Source: Spinacia oleracea (taxonomy: Eukaryota > Streptophyta > Magnoliopsida > Caryophyllales > Amaranthaceae). From it: a DNA stretch of 64,000 nt. The stretch lies in contig NC_079492.1 in NCBI RefSeq assembly GCF_020520425.1, positions 73,647,671 through 73,711,670 on the forward strand, read 5' to 3'. Below, one piece after another: positions 24,934 to 36,800 of this stretch; position 1 is the stretch's first letter, and each line of letters begins with the position of its first letter. The position numbers and the translations under genes were made by a program. The notes under the pieces are model-generated. The model was not told the DNA's origin and did not search any database. It was given only the letters and a program-made list of their open reading frames with translations.

Positions 24934-24948
24934 TTGTCGTAATACTTT
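24934..24948. repeat. LINE target-site duplication, 5' side
   Basis: TTGTCGTAATACTTT, identical to 11845-11859. Confidence 0.9.
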
Positions 24949-25842
24949 GTACTCCGCAACAAACATCTAATGTAAAAAACAAATAAAAGTATCCAATCCA
25001 ATTGTTCATCTCTATGATTCCAAACATTGTAGAATTAGTTTGTGCCCGTGCTAATGTAAGGGGTACTATAAAGGTAAAAAAAATACTCCAAACCGAATGT
25101 TTATTATTTAGTTACCAATATCAAAATGTATAATTTAGTTCTAGATCATGGTGGTGTATGAAAAATTGTAATTGCAAAAGTGATCGATAGATGTTTTAAT
25201 TTTTTCCTATGTCCATGATACAATAATGAGTTTCTTATTCCCATCTAATTCATAAAATGGCGTGACCTTATTTCTTCATTTTCTTCTCGTGGAGCACGTA
25301 CAGAAAACGTAAATGAACTAATATATAATAAATACGTATTCAAAATATCGTTTCTGGATTTCTTCATTATGAGTAAAATATCCTGGTTAATACTCCATCT
25401 ACCCCAACTTAGGTTTGACACTTATCAGGGCACATAGTTTTAGAAGATAATTTTTGCATGGTTATCAAATATCATTTATTGGAAAAGTAAATGCGAAAAG
25501 AGATAGTGGGTACTATTTTATTGAAAAGTAGATGTAATATAAGATAGTGTAGTATTTAAACAAAATTAAATGTGAGAAAGTGAACGCTAAAAGAAAAGTT
25601 AATGACATTTTTTAAATAACTGTTAATGAGAGTTAAGGGATTGAAGATTGGAGCTCTCTCGTTTCTCATTTCAATAATATAGATAGCTCTCAAGATATGA
25701 AAAAGTGACTCATTGAGGAAACATAATGCTTGTTACAATATGATATGTTTTATTTGTTTTTTGGCCAATAACATTATGAATTAAGGCCAATTTTTATCCT
25801 TAAAAAAAAGAAAATAAAAGAAAAGGGAGTTATCTAGCTAGA
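24949..25842. other. Intergenic DNA downstream of the peptide gene
   Basis: AT-rich sequence without a supported gene. It should contain the 3' UTR and poly-A site of the peptide gene (toward 25800); no canonical AATAAA stands out. A single TACTCCATCTACCCC-like stretch near 25389 may be one end of a decayed MITE. Confidence 0.4.
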
Positions 25843-26568
25843 TCATGATAATGGAGGGGTGCAGCCACAAACGCACCAAGTGTTCATGCACGTAACAAAT
25901 TGGCAATGAGGGCAATTTGGGATACAATCTGTTGGTTTCTTACACCGTGGTGATAGTAAACTTCGGGAGCTTTCAGCAGTCCAAAATGCACCTGCAAAAA
26001 AATTAACACAAAGAGCAAAGAATATGAAAACTGAAATTGATTAGTCGAGCTAAATTCAGCTCGAATAATCTGGATCATCATTTCAATTCGCATGAGTACA
26101 AGTGTACAATAAATACATTTAAAACACGACAATATTTTTATCTTGTTGCCACGTTATAATTAATTAGGAGTATATAATTAACTTGGCAAGCTAACACATG
26201 CATAAGCTTTCTTGTGGATTCATTTGATAGTGAATGAAAACCATCTAGAATTGGTGATTTTTTTCAGAAACAATAAAATTGATGTCTAATACACTTTTAC
26301 GGACTCACTTATCATGTAGAAACTCACTCATAAGTTTATAGTATACTCCGTCCATCTGAAATAAATTGTCACATTATAAATAGTGTGATTGGACCAGTAT
26401 ATGTCGTGAAAACTAACTAAATCTAAACAGAAAGAGTACGCATGTAACAAGCCAAGCATTTTTTATTATAAGAAAAATCCGAGACAGAGAGAAAGAGAGA
26501 AAACCAGCAATTATAAGGAGCCATAGAGCAAGGAAAACACCAATCTTGAATGAAGAGATCGAAGACAT
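25843..26568 (-). CDS. Secreted cysteine-rich peptide, two exons (70 aa)
   Basis: Exon 1 (26505-26568) encodes a signal peptide, MSSISSFKIGVFLALWLLIIA, and ends at a GT donor. The 513-bp intron ends TTTTTTGCAG, and exon 2 (25843-25991) joins in frame through a split Gly codon. The mature part has about 48 residues with eight cysteines spaced C-x5-C-x3-C-x2-C-x4-C-x4-C-x-C-x-C; its core contains CPHCQFVTC and WCVCGCTPPLS, and the frame ends TGA. A TATA box lies about 60 bp upstream of the ATG. I do not recognise the family; length and architecture suit an apoplastic cysteine-rich peptide (defence or signalling). Signal peptide, splice phase and TATA box agree with each other, which argues for a real gene. 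Expression is unknown. Confidence 0.72.
26346..26436. mobile_element. Short Stowaway-like MITE in the peptide-gene intron
   Basis: The left end CTCCGTCCATCTGAAATAAA has a weak inverted counterpart ending AACAGAAAGAG at the right, and TA flanks both ends. Very short, about 91 bp, with no coding sequence. Confidence 0.45.
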
Positions 26569-26628
26569 TCCTAGTGTATTTAGAGAAAGAAGAGTGATTT
26601 ATTGAATTTGCACTCGAGGAATCACTAT

Positions 26629-26636
26629 TATTTATA
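26629..26636 (-). promoter_or_regulatory. TATA box of the cysteine-rich peptide gene
   Basis: TATAAATA on the minus strand, 61 bp before the ATG, allowing a 5' UTR of about 30 bases. Confidence 0.6.
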
Positions 26637-26639
26637 GCA

Positions 26640-27891
26640 CTAAGAATATGCTCAACACATAGAATAATGCGGTAGTGCTAGGAATTAATTTTTGATATTA
26701 ATAGAAATAAAGTTTACCTTCAAACATAAAATGTACATGCACTACTAAAAGGTCATTATATAACTCAATTACGTGTCAAATCTTAAGATGTTGATCAAAA
26801 GAATTAATTTTAATTTCCGCACTTGGAAATAAACTCATTTGCTATCAAACTATCATCCTATCATAAATGAATATATATATGTATGCACCAAGCAAAAATA
26901 GCATATAGAATTCGTCTGTAATGGTAAACATGTAACACGCAATATTCCGTACGTTTTATAAAGGTTTTCTCACTTAGGGATTATTCGTATTTGATTTGGC
27001 GTAAAACGTTTTAATTGAAATAGATTTTTCCTCTTTCAATCATTTTACGTTGTAAGGGATGAAAAATAACTTTTCAATAACTCACTCAATGATGAAAAAC
27101 ATTTTCTATTTGAAAGAAAATCAGTTATTTATTTTTATTTTTTTCTCCTACCCCTTCACTCTTCCCATCAATATATCCCCACTCATCTACTACTATTTTT
27201 TTTTTTCACCAAACAAAGAAAACTAATTTGGAATTATGTTTTTCCTTGGAAAATCTTTTTTCACTGGAAAAGTTTTCCGCAAAAGCAAAATGAGTCTTCG
27301 TGTAGTTTCATATACCAAGGAATTGAGAGAGCACGTGGAAGTGGGTACTTTTTTTGTCAAATTAGGAGGGAGAATATGGTTGTGAAAGAGTAAGAAAATA
27401 AGCGAGAGCAACAAATAGGGTTGAAGTGGAATAAATTTTGTCACTCCAAATATTATTTTGGCAACCCTACTTATGAGTAAAGCACGAAAAACTGTGTTCT
27501 TATATTGAGAATGCTACAACCAACTTTTAGAGTGGTAAAATCATTTCTTTTGTGGGATAAAATCATTTCTTTGACCGAAACGCCCCTTAATATGCAAGCT
27601 CAAATGAGAAGAGAAGACACTTTTGGTGAGGGTGTTTACCCAGCAATGAAGATGCTCCGATGAGACAACGTGATGAAATGTCCTCGTTCAAAGAAAGATA
27701 TAATTAAACCCGAGTGTAATGTTCTGAGGGAAGATGAAAAGGGGAAGGGTGAAAAGAAGACGAAGAGAAAGGGGGGTTTGTACAAAATTATATTTATAAA
27801 TAAATACATCATAGTCTATCCTAGCTAAGCAGAGAACAGAGGACCTGTGGTTTTAAAAAATAAATGGAGACAGGAACATAAAAGATGGCCT
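26640..27891. other. Intergenic DNA between the peptide gene and ADA2
   Basis: Bases 26640-26900 are the upstream region of the peptide gene, 27600-27891 the 3' side of ADA2. Between them 26975-27250 is AT-rich with partial inverted repeats of a TTTTC/GAAAA type that may be a decayed MITE. No coding sequence is supported. Confidence 0.4.
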
Positions 27892-30800
27892 TCATTGTTG
27901 TGTAATTCCCTTCTTTACAAGCATATCATACACTCTATCAACTTTGCTAGGATCAACCTTGAACAACCCATGAGCATCTGATTTCTTTGAAATATTCCCC
28001 TTTAATACTTCAATAGACAGAGTTTGCTTCATGTTGACATAATGTGAAGGTAACATCCTGATCTCCCCACAAAGCCTTTTCTCCTGCAACAGAGTAAAAA
28101 TGTTATAACCAAAACAAATACATATCCTTCTATTTTGTTTGCCTTGTGATAAAATTCAAAATCAAAAATCAAAAATCAAAAATCAAAAAAAGAATACTAA
28201 TTGAGGCTTACGGAAGAGTAAATAGAGAGCTTACATTCTCTGAGAGCAGATCAGCCCCTGGGAACCCAGTGATATCCCATTCATCTAAGGAGCTCGTCAT
28301 GAACTGTCCTGTGGTAGTTGAAATTGTGTCCCTACTGACAAAATCTCTATTATGAGGACCATTCCTCACTAATACTTTACCTCCCCCTGGACAAGCTTCA
28401 ACATTCTCTCTCAACTTGCGGGTTTTTTCCTCTGCTTCAATCTTCCTCTTCAATCCTATAAATCTCTCTGCCTCAGCTGATGTGCGACAGCCAGCAGCCT
28501 TAGCCTCCTGTTATCAAATTATATCTTATCAGTTTCACAGCCAGACATAGAAATTCGAGGTACTAATACAGAAAAATTCCTTTGTTTGGTCACCACAGAA
28601 ACCAATGATAAAAAATGAAAAATAAAAATATAAACTTAGCATAAAATATTTGACAGAAAGAAATCAATAGTTTTAACTTAGACCTCTAGATCCTGTATTT
28701 TTCTGCGTAACCGATGTTCCTCAACGACAGATTTCAACAGCTCTTCATGCTCTTGCTTAGAGTGAAACCGCATAAATACCCTATAACGTTGGCATAATTC
28801 CTTCTCTTCATGTGTCAAATTTTTCTCAAAAGGATCTGGGTACAGTAAATTCCTTTCAAGTACAAATTCCTTCCTGCGCTTCCTCTCGTCAAGCCTGACA
28901 TGAATGATCAAACCCATGTGACTATTAATTAAAAAACAAAGGAGGCACCAGTTTATATGGATTATCGACGACGACAAAATTTTACAACATGAAAATATCG
29001 TTCTAGAAAATGTGCTCAATATAACCAATAAATAAAGTTTAGGCTTACTAACTTGATGAAAGCAAAAATCTACAGGAAATCTAACTAACTTGATGAGAGC
29101 AAGAATCTAAAGGAAAGGCAAAAATGCAGTGGATGCTTTTGGATGGTTTGATAAATTGATTGTTCTAAGAAGGTCGGAAAAGACAGTATAGTTTCAATTT
29201 AATTCGCACTAGCCAACAGCCCATATAAAACACTTCAATGAATTCACTAAAATTGAAGCGATTTTGTAAGAAAAAAGAATTACTAGTGATATGCACGTGA
29301 AAAGCCACCTTAACAATATAACTACAGGGCAAGAACTACAAGTCGCATGCCAAATTGCCAATCACAGTGAACATCTAAAAGAAAACAAGTATGGAAAGCT
29401 TTGGATGCCACAAACTACAATGATGCTATAAACATAACCTTCAGCCCATTAACCTTAGACCAGAAAATGATCCTTAAGTTCCAACCAAAGCACCCAAACA
29501 ACAATCATCTACTCGTAGCAAATTCCTAGCATTTCATACATCATCAGGAAATCTTAAAATGTAAATATGGCTGAATACTCCAATATTTAAGATGAAAAAA
29601 TGATTTACCACCCACAAATTCTACAAACAATTCAAAAAGAAATAACAACCTCCGATTGTAGATTCGCAAAACTCGAAGCTTTAATTCATGTTCGGCTTCT
29701 GTGTCAGTTTCTTTGAATTCCATATCTGCCAGTAACTGTTCAGCATCATTATCATATTCTACCTCAAATTCCTCTCTCTTGGAATTGTACCCACATAAAT
29801 CGGTAACTGGAGGTCCCTCATCAGCTGACGTTCTAGGTTTCTTTTCTCCGACACTCCTGTCTGGGTGAGAATCTGCGCAACCATATCAAAGAACATTTTT
29901 AAGAACCTGTCAGCTACAACAATGATAGATATTACTCGTTACATGATCAGACCTTCAACTTTGATGCCATCACTCCCATCCTGGACTGAAGTGGAATTTG
30001 TTGGGTTCTTAACTGCCCATCACCAGAAGCATTGTTATGCCAAACATAATAAACTCATACACAAAAGCTGTGCATGAACTCATATATTACCAAGGAGCAA
30101 AATTTAAGATTATTAACACATACCAGCCTGTGAGGACTGACTACCCAAAGCTTCTTTATCTGGTTCTTCAATCCTTTACAAAAATAAATTATTAGAAGAT
30201 AGACAGTATCCAAAACAGAATCGAAGAAACTTAGAGGAAACAAGCCCATACTTTACTGTCGCAGAAAATGTAGACACTTCTTTCAATAATTCTTCAGTCA
30301 AAGCTGGACCAATATCAATCAAACACACAACAAACCAGTAGAAATCAGAAATACAACACAGAAAGAACCAATTAATAAGAGAGACTTGGAACAGAACCAA
30401 AACAAAACAAAACAAAATCCGCAAAACTTTCACCCTCCACAAAAATATATAAGAACTTTAAACATATTATCTCACTTAAGAAGTTGATTTTCTCATCGCA
30501 TTTAACTACTACTCAATCCTGAGATCATGACTTCTGAAAACATGTATTTAAGTAAGTATTAATTACAAACCTAATTTACGGTCACTATGTTCCTTGGCCA
30601 TAGCAAAAAGTTCCTCTCTGCTCTTTCCAGCAACACGAGATAGGTCCTAAAAAGAATGATATTGAGATTGCGGTCAGAATGTTTAAACAAGGAAAGGAAT
30701 TTTGGTTGAAGAAAGTTATACTACCGGAAGCGGAAAGCAAGGAGAGTTCATGTATATATTATTATAGTGATCAATACATTCTGACTTGCTTTTTGTTCCT

Positions 30801-33800
30801 ACATGCTCTGCAACTTCAGCCCAGTTACCCAGACCATACATATCAATTCCCTGCACACTTGGAGAAGCAAAATTTAGTAAAGAGGCAAGCAGATGACAGC
30901 TCACACAATGCAAAGATCCCATAAAAATTTGCAGGCTAGTTCATTTTACCAGCTTAGTAGATAGCAACAAAGCAAATTAATACTTTATGCATAATGAATA
31001 TATTCAGAAATATAGGAATACCTCTAGAAGCAATGTCTCTTCATCTGCGTTCCAATCAGCGCATATTAGAGGAAATGATAAGCTATCCTGTATGAGTGAA
31101 ATAATTCCAGTTGTTAAAAGAACAAGATATGACTAAGTATCTAAATAAAAGTAAACAATAAAAGAATAATTTAACGAATCAAGGTAACAGGCCAGAAAAA
31201 CTAATACAAACTGGAAGAAAAAAATGTATCATTTACCATAACCCTATATGGATGGTTACTTTTGTGAGGATGGACCTCTGCACCAACTGAATAACACTCA
31301 ATACAGAGGTCAAAATCTGGACACACTACACATTTAATACGAATCTTTCCTGAAATATCTTTATTGCAATAGTTACAGTGATAAAGTGCCTTCTTCCCGT
31401 CGCTCAAGCCTTGACCTGATACATTGAGGATGACAATGAGGATTAGTAAGAAATGGTACATATTAATCGGGTATCAAGTGGCCAAAATGTAGTTTCTTGA
31501 TACCTGCTGTTGCAGACTCTGTGTTCTCTACACTTGAGGCTGTCTTTTTCCTTTTTAATCTAGAGAGGTAAACAGACAGTTCTCAATATATGGATATAAA
31601 GAAGTCAAAAGCATGAAGGAACACATACCATTAATAAACATAAAATTAGAGTAAAGGAAATGTGACAATGGGATGAAAAAAATCAGACACAACAATACAA
31701 GATTAGAAGAAGAGAACTTGAAATTGATGGAAGCAAACTGGTTTAGTGTTTCTAGTTCCACATTGTCAAAACTGCCTTTTCTCTCTACTCGGATACTTTA
31801 TTGAGCTGATTTTATCTTCACGTGGGCTCACAGTTTCAGTCTCTAAGTACACCATCCTGAATTTCTAAGAACTTGAATCATTATCAGTGGACAACATGAT
31901 ATTCAGTCTTCTGTAATTCTCAAAATCTCTCTTATCCTTAATTCTTGCACCAATGAGCAGATCAAAAAGAAAACTGCCTCAACTCTCTCTCTCTAGTTTG
32001 AGGTCACCCACTAAAGAAGAAACCTTTAGTTCTAGATTAACGTGGTCACCTTGAAAAAATGATTAAAAATGAAAGCAAAACAAACAAAATAATGGCCCAT
32101 TACCAATTGTGCACATGTGGCTTATTAATGTGCGATACAATGATTATGTAATTTACAACTATTAAATGTATATAGAAATTAGAAGTACGAAATAAGAAAA
32201 ATAACGGATTATCATTTAGTTACCATGGTAAGAAGTAAGAGCACATCATTGGGTACAAGGCCCGCTGAGTCGTATCAAGGTCTTGGTCTAGATTTTAGGT
32301 AGGATAAGAAGATAAAACATTAAGATTCTCCTACAAAATAAACACTCAAATTGCTTTAAGTTGAAGAATCATTAATTCTAAGATCTATATTAGACTCTTG
32401 CCCATCATGCCAATATACCACCAAAGGTCTGAAATTATAGAATCATTCCAAGTTACAATCCAAACCTTCCCCCTTCACCTCCCCCTCTCCACCAAGAGAA
32501 CAAGAGTGCAAAAAAGAGGTTTCAATTCTCTATAGCTAGTTAGAGTCAACTGAGTGTTCTTCTCCATACGTTAGAGGTTGTACCAGGTACACAAGGCTCT
32601 CGCTATTTAACGCAGGGCCGGGGAAGGTCCAAATGTATGCAGCCTTACCCTTATTTTCATAAAGAGGTTGTTTCCAAGGATGGAACCCGTGACCTAGCGG
32701 ATAGCAAGTAGATACTTGACCATCGCGCCAAGGCCATCCTTCTTCCTCTGTATTCATTCTTCACAAAATAATATCATGAAGAAAATAATAGATTTCAAAC
32801 AAAAATTATTCCAAGGAATCATATGGACCAGTAATCAAAGGATTCAAAATGACAAGTTGCATAAAATTACCTTTCAATGAGACCATCGTCCAGGTTAAGA
32901 CTATCCATATTGTTTTCTTGTGTTGGATTATCACAATGAAAGATGAATGCTTAGAGAGGAGATGTAGAGATGCTTCTTCAAAAGTTAAATTTTCATGAGA
33001 TGCGGCTAGCAAATATCTTACAAATATGTGTCTAACCCTAATTAGGCCCAATTTTACTTCTGCCTTATACATACTATGTGAAATATCAATAATTAAAACC
33101 AAATGAGAAAAAGATTTTTAAGGCTGATTTACTTCTTCTCTAGACACAAGGATTATAAGGAACAAATAAGGAAAAAAATCAAAAGCAATTTCATATTTCA
33201 ACTCCAACAACGATTGAGGAAGAGAACGAAGAATATATGAAATCGTGATGTTGAAAAGACTAAAGAAAGTTAGAGCAACATACTTCCTAACAACACCACC
33301 CTTTACCAATCATCTGATATGTATCTTAGAAGAAGTACAATGCTGGATCCTAAAACAAAAGGTGAGCCATTAACAAGAAGTATAAAATCCATTAGGAGAA
33401 GCATAAAAACTCTTTTCCCACCATGACATAACCCTTGAAGTGAAACAACATACTTGTCCCTCTTGTTCGCTAATGATGCATAGATATGGTATTACTACGA
33501 GAAGAATCTAGGAAAGGTAAGGTCTTGGTCCTAAAAAAACTTGGGCCATTGAAAAACGTGTATAACTCTTCTTCCGCCATCTCAAAAACCCATGATGTGG
33601 ATAAAGACACTCACTAGTATACGAGTCTAAGCATAAATATTATAACAATTATAGCAGGAAAAGGTAATATTAAATAGTTCATAGGCTAAACACAAATACT
33701 AATTGAGAATCAAAGATCAAGAGAGGTTTGCGGAGGATGACAATACCAAGCCTTACACCCATGTATACGAGGTTCGTTTCAAAATAATTAGAAAAGGCAA

Positions 33801-36800
33801 CATTTTTCAGAAAAAGTTCAAAGGTAAAGTAATGTTACTAACCAACATTAATTATGCAAATATAAATTAAAACAAAAACTCGAAATAGTTGCATTATCCT
33901 CAAATTTCCTTTCAGAAGAGGGCAATGTATACCCTCTAAACCCCACATAGTAAAATTTTGTTTCTAGTATCAATGGCTCCCAAATGCCTAACAATCATAT
34001 ATGGTTTTGTGACTTGTGAATAACGACTCACTCAGCTGGTTAGCAAACCACATCGGATCTCAAATCAAGGTAATCACAACCCATATCGGGCCAACGGCGA
34101 CCAAAATTGTTAACTCGTGAACTCGCCTTAAACATGAAACATATCAAGTCCTTTGTACTACTATTAACTCAAACAATTCCATGAAAGGGGTTACAAATAA
34201 TTATTCTTCCGTATGTAGCATTTGAGAGCTGCAACGCTAGATGTTCTAGGGAAAAAAAATCAACTAAAACAAAATCGAGATATTGGGGCTTTTTCAAAAG
34301 AAATTTTTTGAGCTAAATGGTATGCTTTTATCGTCAACTAAGATGGATTGGCGTTCCAAGTTCCAGCAGCCTGTGGTCGAAAAGCAATTTGGTTTTTACC
34401 CCTTCGCATGAAACTTGGTTTCTTTCCCGAAATTCAAAATCTTTATTTGCCCTGAGGGTAGGGTCGTAGCCCATAGGAGTCTAACAAAGTAACACGTTGG
34501 TTGTTTATCTTTTTCTAAGCTCCTGTGACAAATAGCAATTAAAGGAGTAGTTGGAACTCGGGACAAGGCAATTAAAATACCAAAAAAAAATAAAATCAAT
34601 ACTTCTTTTGGTAAGGGGTAATTGTATAAACAGTCTATGTATGTGTGATAGAATCAAATTGCATACCATGTAACACAGGTGTCTACTCACTACAAAAGAC
34701 TTTTCGTACAAAAACATCCATCTAAAATAACAGGAGTGAGTAATAATATGCTTACCCATTTTTCAAAAGTTAATGTTAAGAATTATTAATATGTTAAACT
34801 AGAAACTTATGTCAAGAACAACTGCAAAAATCTACTTTGTGATCAATTATTCTAATGCATACACACTGTAAATTTTCTTAATCCACCATCGGTTCATAAG
34901 GATGCAACATGTTACATTTCGGCCATGGTGCACTATCATAGTTCTACGCTTTCTTCCTTTACAACAAAAAGATATTTGAAACAATGAACCATTAACCTTC
35001 ATTGTACAAAACAATGATGAGATATCCAATATGAAACGATGTTGAAGGAAATCAATATAGCCAACAATATCAGATTTTACACATACAATTAAATATGAGT
35101 AAATTTTCACGAAATTCATGCTCTTCTTTAGATACTTAACCCCTGAACATGCAACAATCAACTATCAAACAGTTCTGCTAATTGCTTCCAAAAGTTGAGA
35201 TCAGCTCAAGTCATTAAAACAAACCACGCATATGATCATATCTAGCGGGGATGTTGTTTTATAGTTTCTTCTAATTTGGAGCCCTGTAATATAATCAACT
35301 ATTAATAAGTATTAAAATTTTGTCAATATAAAACAGACAAAATCATAACTTACTGAATAATTTACCTTCTCATCCACCAAAATTGATTGTTAAGTGTCAA
35401 TTACCGCCTGGTAATTGAAATCCGGTTGTTCCCATAACCTCACAATCCTCACCTTCAACCTCCATGATTCTTTTAGGAGAGTGATATCTTTTATCATAGT
35501 AAATGCCATAATAGTTAATATCGAATTTGATAATAGTTACTATCGAATCTGATGATTTAACCCTATGTAATAAATGATTTATACAGGCCATAATATAGCA
35601 CTGCATATTATAATATGGAATTTATTGCTTGCTTGTGGGAGAATTCAAAGTGCATATACTTTTTGGTAGTGCATATACTGTTTGGTAAACAATTGGACAA
35701 AATATTCCCCTAATATTTCATATCTTACATGTAGCAGGAGGTCTCAAAAAATTGCATAGATGCCTGATAAGTTTCACCGGCAAATTAGCCATTGCATGCA
35801 GAATATTCTTGCAGCTGAAAATTTCACAGATTTTTTTTCTTTTTTTTCTTTTGGGGAATAGAATGTGCGTTATCGTGAAAATTCCAAACTATAAAAAATA
35901 TTACTCCCTCCATTCTTGTTTATTAGTCCCTTATGGAATATTGAACAATCCACTAAAAGGACACATTGCATGTGAATCGCTAAAGAATCTCACCCATGTG
36001 GGTAGGAGAGAGAAAAATTAAGAAAATATGGGTAGGTGGAGTGTTTAACGTTGTTAAATTAGAAAATAAAGGGACCACTTGCTTATTTATTTGGGACGAA
36101 AAGGGAATTACAATTATAATATAAGGGTAAAAGGGGAATAATTGTTGAATAAATAAGGAAATATTCTAAAAGGGACTATTAAATAAAACAAATACGGAAA
36201 GGGGACTAATAAACAAGAACAAAGGGAATATGTTTTTTGGAATCTTTGTTATGCTTGACGTCCACATTTTTTTATATATGACTTCATAGTTGTAGCCTAA
36301 ATTTTGGCATTATAGGGTTATATATTTAGCCCATGCATTAAATTTTGTATATTTTATTATGACCCCATAGTTGTAGGCTTGTAGCCTAAATTTTAGCATT
36401 ATGGGGTTGTAAATTTTGCCATTCTCAATCCTACGCCTATTAAAACTTATGTTTGGGAGCAATTGGGTAGAAATTGTTGTACCTAACATAAATATATCTC
36501 ACGCCTATTAATATTCTTTTTTGGGAGCAATTCTCGCGCCTAGAAATAAAAACATGTGATGTATTAATTATTAATATTATAATGATTATTTACATTAAAA
36601 GAGAGGCATATCAGAGAGCGGCAATTCGATGTGAAGCTGACAAATGTTGCTCTCTGATTTCCCTCTCTTTTAATGTAAATGATCATTATAATATAAATAA
36701 TTAATACATCACATATTTTTATTTCTAGGCGTTGGAATTGCTCCCAAAAAGAATATTAATAGGCATGAGATATATTTACGTTAGGTACAACAATTTTTGC

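Noticed and set aside
25884..26132. 82-codon frame over exon 2 of the peptide gene
   Set aside because: It reads through the intron acceptor in another frame; the cysteine-rich frame joined to exon 1 explains the locus better.
32679..32730. Possible tRNA gene from A and B boxes
   Set aside because: The boxes belong to a SINE head; a cloverleaf with anticodon and acceptor stem is not formed.
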